Positions 1 to 8,456 of a stretch of DNA of 64,000 nt are shown in pieces (position 1 is the stretch's first letter; every line of letters starts with the position of its first letter). The stretch lies in contig CAIUZK010000268.1 in NCBI GenBank assembly GCA_903903635.1, forward strand, positions 1 to 64,000, written 5' to 3'. The translations under genes and the position numbers were made by a program. The DNA is from an uncultured Bacteroidota bacterium. Lineage in GTDB: Bacteria > Bacteroidota > Bacteroidia > Chitinophagales > Chitinophagaceae. A model generated the notes under the pieces. The model was not told where the DNA came from. It was given only the letters and a program-made list of their open reading frames with translations, and did not search any database.

Positions 1-184
1 AATTAAAATTTCGGCTCCTAAATCATTAGGATGACCGCACATACTGCACTATGCTTTACTTACATAATTACTTTTATAACGAAATAAAAATGGAATAGAA
101 CGAGTAAGATGGTGGCACTTATTTCATCAACGTTCCTTAACAACGCTGTTAAGAGGCTTAAAATAAATTGCGGAAAGCCCCTGT

Positions 185-1024
185 CTACTTACCGGTTTTA
201 ATAATAAGTCCGTGCCCGTTGAGGTTGTATACCTTAAAGCCGTCTGGCAAATGCAGGTTATTTACAAGGCGTGTCACACCTTCGCAGCCCCAAAATCCGA
301 AATCATCAAAAACAACTACTCCGCCAGTCACCATACGGGGCCAAACAAAATCAAAAATATCTTTTGCTGATGCATAAGTATCCACATCTATATGGCAGAA
401 TTTATAGCTCTTATCTGCCATCTTTTCGGCAAAGTCTTCAGGAAATATGCCTTTTAGAATCGTAGTGTTTTTTAAGTTTACTTTATCCAGCAATCCGGTC
501 ACGATCTCCTCGCTGGTGTCGCGATGTTCGCCGCCTTTATAAATGGTATCATTTTCGCCCGCTTTAACCACACCTTCAAAAGTATCGCATAAGTATACTT
601 TCGATTCGCTGTTGATCTCTGATGCTTTAGCAATTACGGTTCCTGTTCCGCCTTTCCATACGCCTACCTCAATAACATCTCCACTAAGGGGGGCTACCTG
701 CCTTGCAAGCTCCCACAATTCATAACAACGGTATTGGTCTATTAGCGTATGCCCGTTGATAGCGGTAAATATTTCCTTAAACCCTTCATCATTTTCCCAC
801 GGAGCATAGGAGGCAAATGGAATGATCTGCTGATGAATGAAATCATTGGTCAACCTCGTAAAATGTGTTGACCTCATTAAATTCAATATGTTTTTGCGTT
901 CAGTATGTAAGATGGTGAGAAAATCATTTTGCATATTATCAGTTTGGCTTTGATTAAAACAGTTATGGTATATATTATTATAGGTTGCGAAAATACGAAT
1001 TAAATGGTTGAATTTGCTACCCAA
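185..1024 (-). CDS. TylF/MycF-like class I SAM-dependent methyltransferase
   Basis: Protein has GDVIEVGVWKGGTGTVIAKA (SAM-binding motif I) and FCHIDVDTYASAKDIFDFVWPRMVTGGVVVFDDFGF, typical of the TylF family; true start may be internal. Confidence 0.8.
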   Translation of the reverse strand: MGSKFNHLIRIFATYNNIYHNCFNQSQTDNMQNDFLTILHTERKNILNLMRSTHFTRLTNDFIHQQIIPFASYAPWENDEGFKEIFTAINGHTLIDQYRCYELWELARQVAPLSGDVIEVGVWKGGTGTVIAKASEINSESKVYLCDTFEGVVKAGENDTIYKGGEHRDTSEEIVTGLLDKVNLKNTTILKGIFPEDFAEKMADKSYKFCHIDVDTYASAKDIFDFVWPRMVTGGVVVFDDFGFWGCEGVTRLVNNLHLPDGFKVYNLNGHGLIIKTGK

Positions 1025-1164
1025 GCACCTATTTTAAAAAGTAATTGCTGCAATGTTGTGTTTTTAATGGGCATTCTTTTTGCACAAAAACAGATTTAAA
1101 CGTATTTTTACGCACTTTATTTAGCGACTTATTCTAAATGTTTGCATGAAATAATGATTTTCAG

Positions 1165-1875
1165 ATGAAGATAGCTATAATGCAACCTTATTTTTTTCCA
1201 TACATTGGTTATTTTCAATTGATTAATTCGGTGGATCGTTTTATTTTATTCGATGATGTGCAATACATCCGGCATGGGTGGATAAGCCGAAACAGGATAT
1301 TAAAGCCGGTTGAAGGTCACCAATATATAATGATGTCGCTTGCCGAACATAACAGAGACACACTCATAAGGAATATTAACGCAAAAGAGGGAGATGACTG
1401 GAAGATCAAAATTTTACGTCAGATAGAGCATTACAAAAAAAAGGCTCCCTATTATTCGCAAGTCCGGCAATTGTTGATTGAAAGCTTTAATTCTGCTGAA
1501 TTGAATGTTACGAGGCTCAACGGTCATTTTCTTAAGCAAGTCTTTTGCTATTTAGGCATTGATTTTAAGATAGAAATATCCTCGGAGATGAACTTTGATT
1601 ACTCGAATGTAGCTGATGCAGGGCAATGGGCTTTGCGCATAAGCGAACAGATGGGCGCATCAGAGTACATAAATCCGCCAGGGGGAGTTGCGCTGTTTGA
1701 CAAGTCGAAATTTGACAAGTCGGGTATTCAGCTTGGTTTTATTCAACCACAATTGAAAGAGTATAGCCAGCAGAGAAGTATTTTTGAGTCCGGGTTGTCG
1801 ATAGTGGATATACTGATGTTCAATGCTCCGGAAAAAGTACGGGAAATGCTAAATGATTATGCTATAACGTCATGA
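1165..1875 (+). CDS. WbqC family protein
   Basis: N-terminus MKIAIMQPYFFPYIGYFQLINSVDRFILFDDVQYIRHGWISRNRI is characteristic of WbqC. Confidence 0.9.
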   Translation: MKIAIMQPYFFPYIGYFQLINSVDRFILFDDVQYIRHGWISRNRILKPVEGHQYIMMSLAEHNRDTLIRNINAKEGDDWKIKILRQIEHYKKKAPYYSQVRQLLIESFNSAELNVTRLNGHFLKQVFCYLGIDFKIEISSEMNFDYSNVADAGQWALRISEQMGASEYINPPGGVALFDKSKFDKSGIQLGFIQPQLKEYSQQRSIFESGLSIVDILMFNAPEKVREMLNDYAITS

Positions 1876-2831
1876 AATCAATAGGCGGTTATTTTGAACT
1901 GGAGTTAAAGAAAGGCAGTGGTCATTATCACGACACTCCTTATGCGTTAAAAAGTGGCCGGTCATCACTCCACCTCATACTCAATTTCGTTAAACCTACC
2001 TGTGTATTTATCCCCTATTACACCTGCGATGCTTTATTGGAGCCTTTCCTGGCAGCGAATGTCAGCTACCGTTTTTATGAAATAAATGAAAAGCTGGAGC
2101 CCGATACCCTACCCGAATTGCAGCACGGCGAATACTTTTTATACGTGAATTATCTGGACCTGAAAAGAGATGTAGTTAGCGTTCTTTCTGAAAAATACAG
2201 GGACAGGTTGCTGGTGGATTGTACGCAGGCTTTTTTCATGAAGGGTAACGGCGTATCATGGTTTTTTAATTCAGGCAGGAAATTTTTTGGCTTGCCCGAT
2301 GGGTCTAATCTCTATACACCCGCGGATATGGCGATAGAAATACCCACTGACCGGAATACTGATTTTGAAACTGCGCATTTAATAAAGCGGTTCAACGGAT
2401 ATCCAAATGATGGCTTTAACTGTTTTCAGGAAAATGAAGTGCTGGCAGGTAAAGGAGTGTATGCTATGTCGCGGCTGAGTGAGTATTTGCTGAGTAATAT
2501 TAACTTTGAAGAGGCGGCTGAAAAAAGGCGGCTGAATTATACTTATTTATCAGAACAGTTTGCTGATATAAACCTTATGGATGCAACAATGGATGCAATG
2601 GCGGTACCCATGAGCTTCCCGTTGTTGCTAAACAAGTTTGTGGACAAAACACCATTGTTTGCAAAAAATATTTTCATACCCACCTTCTGGAAAGATACAC
2701 AGAGCCGCACTAAAAATGGATTTGATTTTGAAAAAGACCTGACGGACAGGTTGTGGCCCCTGCCTATGGACCACAGGTATAATATAGAAGACATGGCCCG
2801 TCTCTGCTCATTAGTAAAAAGTATTTTGTAG
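1872..2831 (+). CDS. DegT/DnrJ-like (PLP fold type I-like) protein of polysaccharide biosynthesis
   Basis: ALKSGRSSLHLIL, LVDCTQAFF and SGRKFFGLPDGSNLY; overlaps the stop of the upstream wbqC-like gene by 4 nt. Confidence 0.6.
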   Translation: MKSIGGYFELELKKGSGHYHDTPYALKSGRSSLHLILNFVKPTCVFIPYYTCDALLEPFLAANVSYRFYEINEKLEPDTLPELQHGEYFLYVNYLDLKRDVVSVLSEKYRDRLLVDCTQAFFMKGNGVSWFFNSGRKFFGLPDGSNLYTPADMAIEIPTDRNTDFETAHLIKRFNGYPNDGFNCFQENEVLAGKGVYAMSRLSEYLLSNINFEEAAEKRRLNYTYLSEQFADINLMDATMDAMAVPMSFPLLLNKFVDKTPLFAKNIFIPTFWKDTQSRTKNGFDFEKDLTDRLWPLPMDHRYNIEDMARLCSLVKSIL

Positions 2832-2834
2832 AAC

Positions 2835-3791
2835 ATGGATGATAAAGAAGAAGTAATGGTGAGCGTAATTGTGATTACTTATAATCACGGCCATTTTATT
2901 GGGCAGGCTATTGAGAGCATTGTTACACAGAAAGTAAACTTTAAATTTGAACTGGTAATAGGTGAGGATTGCAGCCCTGATAATACCCGGCAGATCTGCG
3001 AACACTATGCCAGGCAATATCCTGATATTATTAAGTTACTGCCATCAGACAGGAACTACGGCCCAATGGCCAATTTTTTAAGAATACTAGCCGTAAGCAA
3101 TGGTAAATACATCGCCTTATGCGAAGGCGATGATTATTGGTGCGACCCTTTAAAGCTCCGGAAACAGGTTGATTTCCTGGAATCAAATCCTGAATTTACA
3201 ACTTGTTTTACCAGTGTGGGCATAGAAGATGAAATGGGTTGGGAACTGCCTGATGAGCATTATTTTCCAAAGCCACAGAAGGATGTATTTACCATTGACG
3301 ACTTTATTCTCTCAGAGATGAACATTATTCCCACACCTACAGTGCTGTATAAAAATGTGCTGCCTAACCCATTGCCTGATTTTTATATTCAGGCATTGGT
3401 GGGTGATATGGGGCTGCAATTGTTTGCAGCCGACAAGGGGAAGGCAAAATGGCTTAACCAAAAAACGGCAGTATACCGCAACCATGCCGGTGGTGTTACC
3501 AAATCAAAAGAAACTATTGAAACAGCGAATACCAATTTGATGAATTTTTACAGGGAATTTAATGAGTATACCGGGTATAAATACAATGCTGTCTTTAGAA
3601 AACGGTTTCTTATGAATGCCACGATGCACCTCATATTCGGCGCGCGCGATAAAAAAGGGTGGGAGCGCGTGAAGCACTACTTCAGAAGAATGCCTGCTTA
3701 TTTAAAATACTCAGATAAGCTAAAAATAAAGGAATTCCTTTATTACAATTATGTACTTCTGTTTCCATCTTTTATCAAAAAGAAGAAGTAG
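2835..3791 (+). CDS. Glycosyltransferase family 2
   Basis: VSVIVITYNHGHFIGQAIESIVTQ...LVIGEDCSPDNTRQIC...YIALCEGDDYWCDPLKL: GT-A GT2 motifs. Confidence 0.93.
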   Translation: MDDKEEVMVSVIVITYNHGHFIGQAIESIVTQKVNFKFELVIGEDCSPDNTRQICEHYARQYPDIIKLLPSDRNYGPMANFLRILAVSNGKYIALCEGDDYWCDPLKLRKQVDFLESNPEFTTCFTSVGIEDEMGWELPDEHYFPKPQKDVFTIDDFILSEMNIIPTPTVLYKNVLPNPLPDFYIQALVGDMGLQLFAADKGKAKWLNQKTAVYRNHAGGVTKSKETIETANTNLMNFYREFNEYTGYKYNAVFRKRFLMNATMHLIFGARDKKGWERVKHYFRRMPAYLKYSDKLKIKEFLYYNYVLLFPSFIKKKK

Positions 3792-3908
3792 CATTTTGCC
3801 CATTTCTGCATAGCGCCTACCCATGCATCATTTACATTCTGTTAAGGGCTAACAAGTGTATTATTAATGTTTATCCCTGACCTAAAAAAACACTGCCAAT
3901 TGATTGTG

Positions 3909-4481
3909 TTATTCATCCACTTTACTAACTCTGCCATCCTCTAATTTATAGTGCCATCCGCTCTCCGGACAGGTTGCCATATGGTCTTTAAAGGCTAGTT
4001 TATGCCCATGAACACTCATCCAGCCGGTTTGTCTTGCCGGGTTGCCCATCATTAAGGCATAAGGAGGAATGCTCTTTGTAATTACAGATCCGGCTCCAAT
4101 AAAGGCATACTCCCCTATATTATTACCGCAAACAATTGTCGCATTAGCTCCAATAGTCGCCCCTTTTCCAACATGGGTTTTTTTATATTCTGATTTTCGG
4201 TTAAATGCACTTCTTGGATTGATCACGTTGGTAAATACACAAGATGGGCCAAGAAAAACATCATCATCACATGTTACTCCTGTATATACAGAAACATTAT
4301 TTTGAATCCTGACATTTTTACCTAGTACAACTTCCGGCAGTACTACACAATTTTGCCCGATGTTACAATCATCTCCAATTTTACATCCAGGCATAATATG
4401 AGAAAAATGCCAAATCTTAACGCCCTGGCCTATTTCACAACCATCATCAATAATAGCAGTAGGGTGAGCATAATAATTCAT
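3909..4481 (-). CDS. Left-handed beta-helix N-acetyltransferase (WlbB/WbpD-like)
   Basis: Hexapeptide repeats, HPTAIIDDGCEIGQGVKIWHFSHIMPGCKIGDDCNIGQNC, VINPRSAFNRKSEYKKT, GNPARQTGWMSVHGHKL. Confidence 0.88.
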   Translation of the reverse strand: MNYYAHPTAIIDDGCEIGQGVKIWHFSHIMPGCKIGDDCNIGQNCVVLPEVVLGKNVRIQNNVSVYTGVTCDDDVFLGPSCVFTNVINPRSAFNRKSEYKKTHVGKGATIGANATIVCGNNIGEYAFIGAGSVITKSIPPYALMMGNPARQTGWMSVHGHKLAFKDHMATCPESGWHYKLEDGRVSKVDE

Positions 4482-4552
4482 AAATTACTTTTTTATATGC
4501 GTGATAAATTGGTGAAAATTTAAATTTTATACGGGACAAAAATCCAATAGTT

Positions 4553-5569
4553 TTATCCTTGCACTGCGCCATCATACATCTGCTCAATAATTCTCAGAAT
4601 TTCTCTGCCCTCTTCTGCACTTGTCATTATCGGATGGTTTTTATTAAGTACATCCAATACATTTTGTATCACTTTGTCATGATTACTCATTGAGCCCTGG
4701 TAGACTCCACCATAATCATTTGCTTTTGAGGTAATATTTATTTCCGGTAGCGTAATGTCACTAATATTCTGATATTCAATTGTATTTAAGTACTGTCCGC
4801 CAATTTTTACTGTACCCTTCTCACCAAATAGGGTAATGGAGCCTTCCATATTCTTTTTGTAAGAATTGGTGGTAAAGCAAAAATTAATAATAGCGCCATT
4901 TGCCGCCTTCAAAACAAATGATCCGGTATCCTCCACTTCAGTATTTTGCTGATGGGCAAAGTTATTTACAATACCATAAGCGCTGGTTATTGGCCCATTC
5001 AGGTAAAACATAATATCAACGAAATGACTAAATTGAGTATACAGACATCCACCATCCTTTGCTTTCTTTCCTCTCCAGTCACTTTCTGCATAGTACGCTG
5101 CTCCACGATTCCAGAAACAGTTGATCTGAAGCATGTATATTTGCCCCAGATCATTGTTTTGAACTAATTTCTTTACTGCCTGAACCGGCGGATTATATCG
5201 GTTTTGCTTTACGGCAAAAATTGTTTTACCTGTCTTTTCCGCCGCTGCTATCATATTGGTACATTCCTGAACACTCATAGCCATTGGCTTCTCAACCACA
5301 GTATGAAAGCCTGCTTCCAACCCTTCTATTGTATGCTTTTCATGCATATAGTTTGGGGTACATACACATAACACATCAGCCTTAACATTGCTGAGCATCT
5401 CTGGCAGTGAATGGTAAAATTCAACTCCTGATGCTACTTTACTCTGTACGGCACTATTGATATCACAAACAGCTACTAATTCAGCATGCTCATTTTCAAT
5501 TATATGACCTGCATGACGACGCCCAATATTACCAAAGCCAACTATACAAAACCGTATCTTATTATACAT
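4553..5569 (-). CDS. Gfo/Idh/MocA family oxidoreductase (WlbA/WbpB-like)
   Basis: N-terminal Rossmann CIVGFGNIGRRHAGHI, VVEKPMAMSVQECTNMI (EKP motif), GGCLYTQFSHFVDIMFYL. Confidence 0.9.
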   Translation of the reverse strand: MYNKIRFCIVGFGNIGRRHAGHIIENEHAELVAVCDINSAVQSKVASGVEFYHSLPEMLSNVKADVLCVCTPNYMHEKHTIEGLEAGFHTVVEKPMAMSVQECTNMIAAAEKTGKTIFAVKQNRYNPPVQAVKKLVQNNDLGQIYMLQINCFWNRGAAYYAESDWRGKKAKDGGCLYTQFSHFVDIMFYLNGPITSAYGIVNNFAHQQNTEVEDTGSFVLKAANGAIINFCFTTNSYKKNMEGSITLFGEKGTVKIGGQYLNTIEYQNISDITLPEINITSKANDYGGVYQGSMSNHDKVIQNVLDVLNKNHPIMTSAEEGREILRIIEQMYDGAVQG

Positions 5570-5866
5570 TAAATTAAATTTTAATCCTAAACAGCAATTA
5601 AAGGCAGTTATTTAGCCTGCAAAAGTAAACAAATTCAGACATTCAACAGGTATAAAGAGGTGCAATAATAATTCAATTGCTTAAATTTACTACAACTATA
5701 TCAGATAATACAAACAAGGGCTATTTCGGCTAAGGCATTGTTAAGAAATATCTAATACATTCTAACCTGTTCTTTTCCATTTTCTCTGCATTGCCTCCCG
5801 AAAGCTTTCGGATTAAATAGGCTTGCTATTCGCGGCTCTGGACATTGCAACTTTCATTGGGGGGAG

Positions 5867-5980
5867 AATTGCACACTGTGCAAAATATATTTTCTTGCGC
5901 AGTTTTTTATTGATAATCAAGCGTTTAGGTTAGAATAATTGCGCATTTTGGGGTGAAGTGTGCAATTCGGTGTGCAATTC
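5867..5980. repeat. Dispersed element R1, copy a (about 114 bp)
   Basis: AATTGCACACTGTGCAA...TTGCGCAGTTTTTTATTGATAATCAAGCGTTTAGGTTAGAATAATTGCGCATTTT...TGTGCAATTCGGTGTGCAATTC; close colinear match to 56501-56614. Confidence 0.85.
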
Positions 5981-5992
5981 GGGGGTAATGGT

Positions 5993-6315
5993 TAATGTGA
6001 GATTTTAACCACAATGAGCACAAAGGAGGGCGCTAAGTGCACAGGGGTGGAAGGTTAAAGATATAGGGCACAAAGATGCTTGCATTTGATTCTTTCCGGT
6101 GTATACTGTTTGTTTTGGCATAGTATTATAGGATTTAAGTGATATGTGATTGGCTGGTATCACAAAGCTATTATGGAGCCCTGAATTGAGCAAATTGAAA
6201 ATCTATGATAGTACGCTATTCGGTCTATGACAGACCGCTGGCGATCTGTCATAGAAAATAGTTTGTGGGACTGGCGCGGGTTTGGGGGGATTTTGGGGTG
6301 TTTTTGGGAGAGGCT
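5993..6315. repeat. Dispersed element R3, copy a
   Basis: TTTTAACCACAATGAGCACAAAGGAGGGCGCTAAGTG...GAATTGAGCAAATTGAAAATCTATGATA...CTATTCGGTCTATGACAGACCGCTGGCGATCTGTCATAGAAAATAGTTTGTGGGACTGGCGCGGGTTTGGGGGGATTTTGGGGTGTTTTT also occurs, diverged, at 8196-8440. Confidence 0.8.
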
Positions 6316-6354
6316 CATATATTACAAATCAACATTTGTGGTTATGATGTGCTG

Positions 6355-6433
6355 TGCGAGTTACGCCTGAGTCTTTGCTGGTGCAAAGGGCCGTGCACCG
6401 AAAGACTGCTATGCTTTTCTTACATAATTACTT
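6355..6433. repeat. Hairpin element E, copy A (right side divergent)
   Basis: GCGAGTTACGCCTGAGTCTTTGCTGGTGCAAAGGGCCGTGCACCGAAAGACT: stems AGTCTTT/AAAGACT and GGTGCA/TGCACC around AAGGGCCG; related to 7218-7295 and 8457-8520. Confidence 0.6.
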
Positions 6434-6483
6434 GGCCGTTACAAAAAAGCACTTTGCCATTTCATTCAGATAAATTAAAACTG

Positions 6484-6491
6484 TATTTTTG
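6484..6491 (+). promoter_or_regulatory. Candidate Bacteroidota -7 element (TATTTTTG)
   Basis: Matches TAnnTTTG, about 15 nt upstream of the ATG at 6506; no convincing -33 element at the right spacing. Confidence 0.35.
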
Positions 6492-6505
6492 TATAAAAGT
6501 GAATT

Positions 6506-6817
6506 ATGGCTGTTATATTCATTGAAAGCGATAATACAAAAAGTATTAAATTATTGACTGTGCTCGCAGTTCAGTTAGGTGTTAGTGTAAATAAATTGTC
6601 GAAACCTCAAGCCGAAAATTTACATCTAAACTTAGCAGCAAAAAATTATAATAGGAGTACTGAAACAAGATTAGTTTTAGAAAAAGTGACTTCTGCAAAT
6701 GAAAATGCTGAAAATACGTTCCTGAAGCTGCGCAAAAGGATCAAAACTAAAATGACTAACGAACAAATTGATAAGCAGATTAAATCATTACGTCAGGAAT
6801 GGCAAAGGGATAATTAA
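6506..6817 (+). CDS. Putative antitoxin of a PIN-domain toxin-antitoxin pair
   Basis: 103-aa basic/polar protein immediately upstream of a PIN-domain ORF; assigned by position and size only. Confidence 0.5.
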   Translation: MAVIFIESDNTKSIKLLTVLAVQLGVSVNKLSKPQAENLHLNLAAKNYNRSTETRLVLEKVTSANENAENTFLKLRKRIKTKMTNEQIDKQIKSLRQEWQRDN

Positions 6818-6819
6818 CT

Positions 6820-7197
6820 GATACCTGTGCAGTGGTAAAGTATTTAAATGAAACTTATCCCCAGCCTGGGATTGCTTATCTTGATAAAGCGCTTTCTACT
6901 AAATGTGTTATATCCTTTATTACAGAAATCGGACTACAGGTATGGCAACCTTCCGGCAGCAGGGATGCCCAAGTCTACCGGGATTTTATTACAAGTGCAG
7001 TAATTTTAGGAATAGATGAAAAAACCATTAAGGAGACAATCAGAATACGCAAAAAGCATAAATTAAAGATACCAGATGCGATAATCGCTGCAACAGCTAT
7101 TATGAATGAATTAATATTAATTTCTGATAATGAGAAAGATTTTAATAAGATTCATGGATTAGACTTTGCTAATCCATCTTCCATGCTTCGCCTATAA
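6820..7197 (+). CDS. PIN-domain (VapC-like) toxin; start codon unclear
   Basis: Frame reads DTCAVVKYLNE...CVISFITEIGLQVWQ...KLKIPDAIIAATAIMNELILISDNEKDFNKIHGL: the set of PIN acidic residues is present. The given ORF starts at GTG 6832, after DTCA; the in-frame upstream codons TTA ACT follow an in-frame TAA at 6811-6813. Confidence 0.7.
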   Translation, partial: DTCAVVKYLNETYPQPGIAYLDKALSTKCVISFITEIGLQVWQPSGSRDAQVYRDFITSAVILGIDEKTIKETIRIRKKHKLKIPDAIIAATAIMNELILISDNEKDFNKIHGLDFANPSSMLRL

Positions 7198-7217
7198 ATT
7201 AGGCACTATATTTTCCT

Positions 7218-7297
7218 TGACCTGCGTGGGTTGCGCCCGAGTAGTTCTCGCAACAGCACAGGGCTATACTCTGCGAGACACGACCGCGACAAAAAAT
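7218..7297. repeat. Hairpin element E, copy B
   Basis: GTTGCGCCCGAGTAGTTCTCGCAACAGCACAGGGCTATACTCTGCGAGACACGACCGCGAC: outer stem GTTGCG/CGCGAC (one G.U) and inner stem TCTCGCA/TGCGAGA. Confidence 0.65.
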
Positions 7298-7676
7298 TGC
7301 TTATGCCTCGTGTTGTTGGCTAGCAGCACTGTTGATTAGGTTTAAGATAGCCAGCCTTATAGTACACCTTCGCAAATCAAAGGATTTTCCACCTCATGGG
7401 CGTAGCAAATACCGTTATTTAACAGTATAAATACCGTTGATTACACCTGATTAATAAGGAATTATAATCCAAGATTTGCATTCATGTTTTGCAAGTAAGG
7501 GTTAACAAAATACAGGTTGCATTCTATAAGCTATCCTCCATATTAACCTCGCTGTTAAAAGACTGTGGAACCCGGAAACCACAATAAAAACGGCCTGGCT
7601 GCGCAGGAATAAAGCAGGGGCGTAATCTGAAAAGCCATCAAGAGAGTAGGAGTTTAATCTTGAAAATTTAAACAAT

Positions 7677-8048
7677 ATGCCAACTCAACTTAATCTCAAC
7701 AACACGACAAACAAGGTAATGGTAACAGTAATGGCCGGCGCGAATTTGATTTCCATTTACCTTAACCCGGACGGGAGTCCCGGCGGCATGGTAAAGGTTT
7801 ATGAATGCCACCAGTCGCAAATGGGTGTTTCGTATAATGCCGCTATCGACATGACTAATTTTCTGCTCACTTTCAAACTCATTAATCCAAAAGTGCAATC
7901 GATAGATATGGTAGTATGCATATCCAACTTTGCGGCGGGCGGACCATATAATTATTCCATCAGCGGGTCATTAAAAACGCACAGTGAAGTAGGAGACCTC
8001 CCCTCCTGGTCGAGCAAAATGGATTCTTACCAGATCAAGATATATTAA
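7677..8048 (+). CDS. Hypothetical protein (123 aa)
   Basis: Open ATG ORF with its own downstream intrinsic terminator at 8085-8128; no family recognised. Confidence 0.6.
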   Translation: MPTQLNLNNTTNKVMVTVMAGANLISIYLNPDGSPGGMVKVYECHQSQMGVSYNAAIDMTNFLLTFKLINPKVQSIDMVVCISNFAAGGPYNYSISGSLKTHSEVGDLPSWSSKMDSYQIKIY

Positions 8049-8084
8049 TAACCAGATCAGCATTGCTGCTGCAGGATAGGTATG

Positions 8085-8128
8085 CCAAATCCCTTATGAT
8101 GAACATCTTAAGGGATTTGGTGTTTTTT
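8085..8128 (+). terminator. Rho-independent terminator
   Basis: 12-bp stem CCAAATCCCTTA / TAAGGGATTTGG followed by TGTTTTTT. Confidence 0.85.
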
Positions 8129-8195
8129 AAATGTGGTAATGCGGTTTTAATGAGGTAATGTGGGGGGGGTAATGTGGTAATGTGATTTTATGGCG

Positions 8196-8440
8196 GTAAT
8201 GTGGTTTTAACCACCATGGGCACGAAGGAGGGCGCTAAGTGTACAGGTGTAGAAGAATAGTTATTGGGCACAAAGCACTTATAAAGCCAGGAATTGAGCC
8301 AATTGAAAATTTATGATAATTGGCTATTCGGTCTATTGCAGACCGGTGGCGATCTATGATAGAAAATAGTTTGTGGGACTGGTGCGGGTTTGGGGGGGAT
8401 TTTGGGGTGTTTTTTACAGGAGGTAGGGATGGTGAGGCTC
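8196..8440. repeat. Dispersed element R3, copy b
   Basis: TTTTAACCACCATGGGCACGAAGGAGGGCGCTAAGTG...GAATTGAGCCAATTGAAAATTTATGATA...CTATTCGGTCTATTGCAGACCGGTGGCGATCTATGATAGAAAATAGTTTGTGGGACTGGTGCGGGTTTGGGGGGGATTTTGGGGTGTTTTTT; compare 5993-6315. Confidence 0.8.
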
Positions 8441-8456
8441 TTTCTCCAGTTTCATT

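Noticed and set aside
5798-5811. 14-bp perfect palindrome CCGAAAGCTTTCGG
   Set aside because: Single short palindrome without loop or poly-T; too little to call a terminator or operator.
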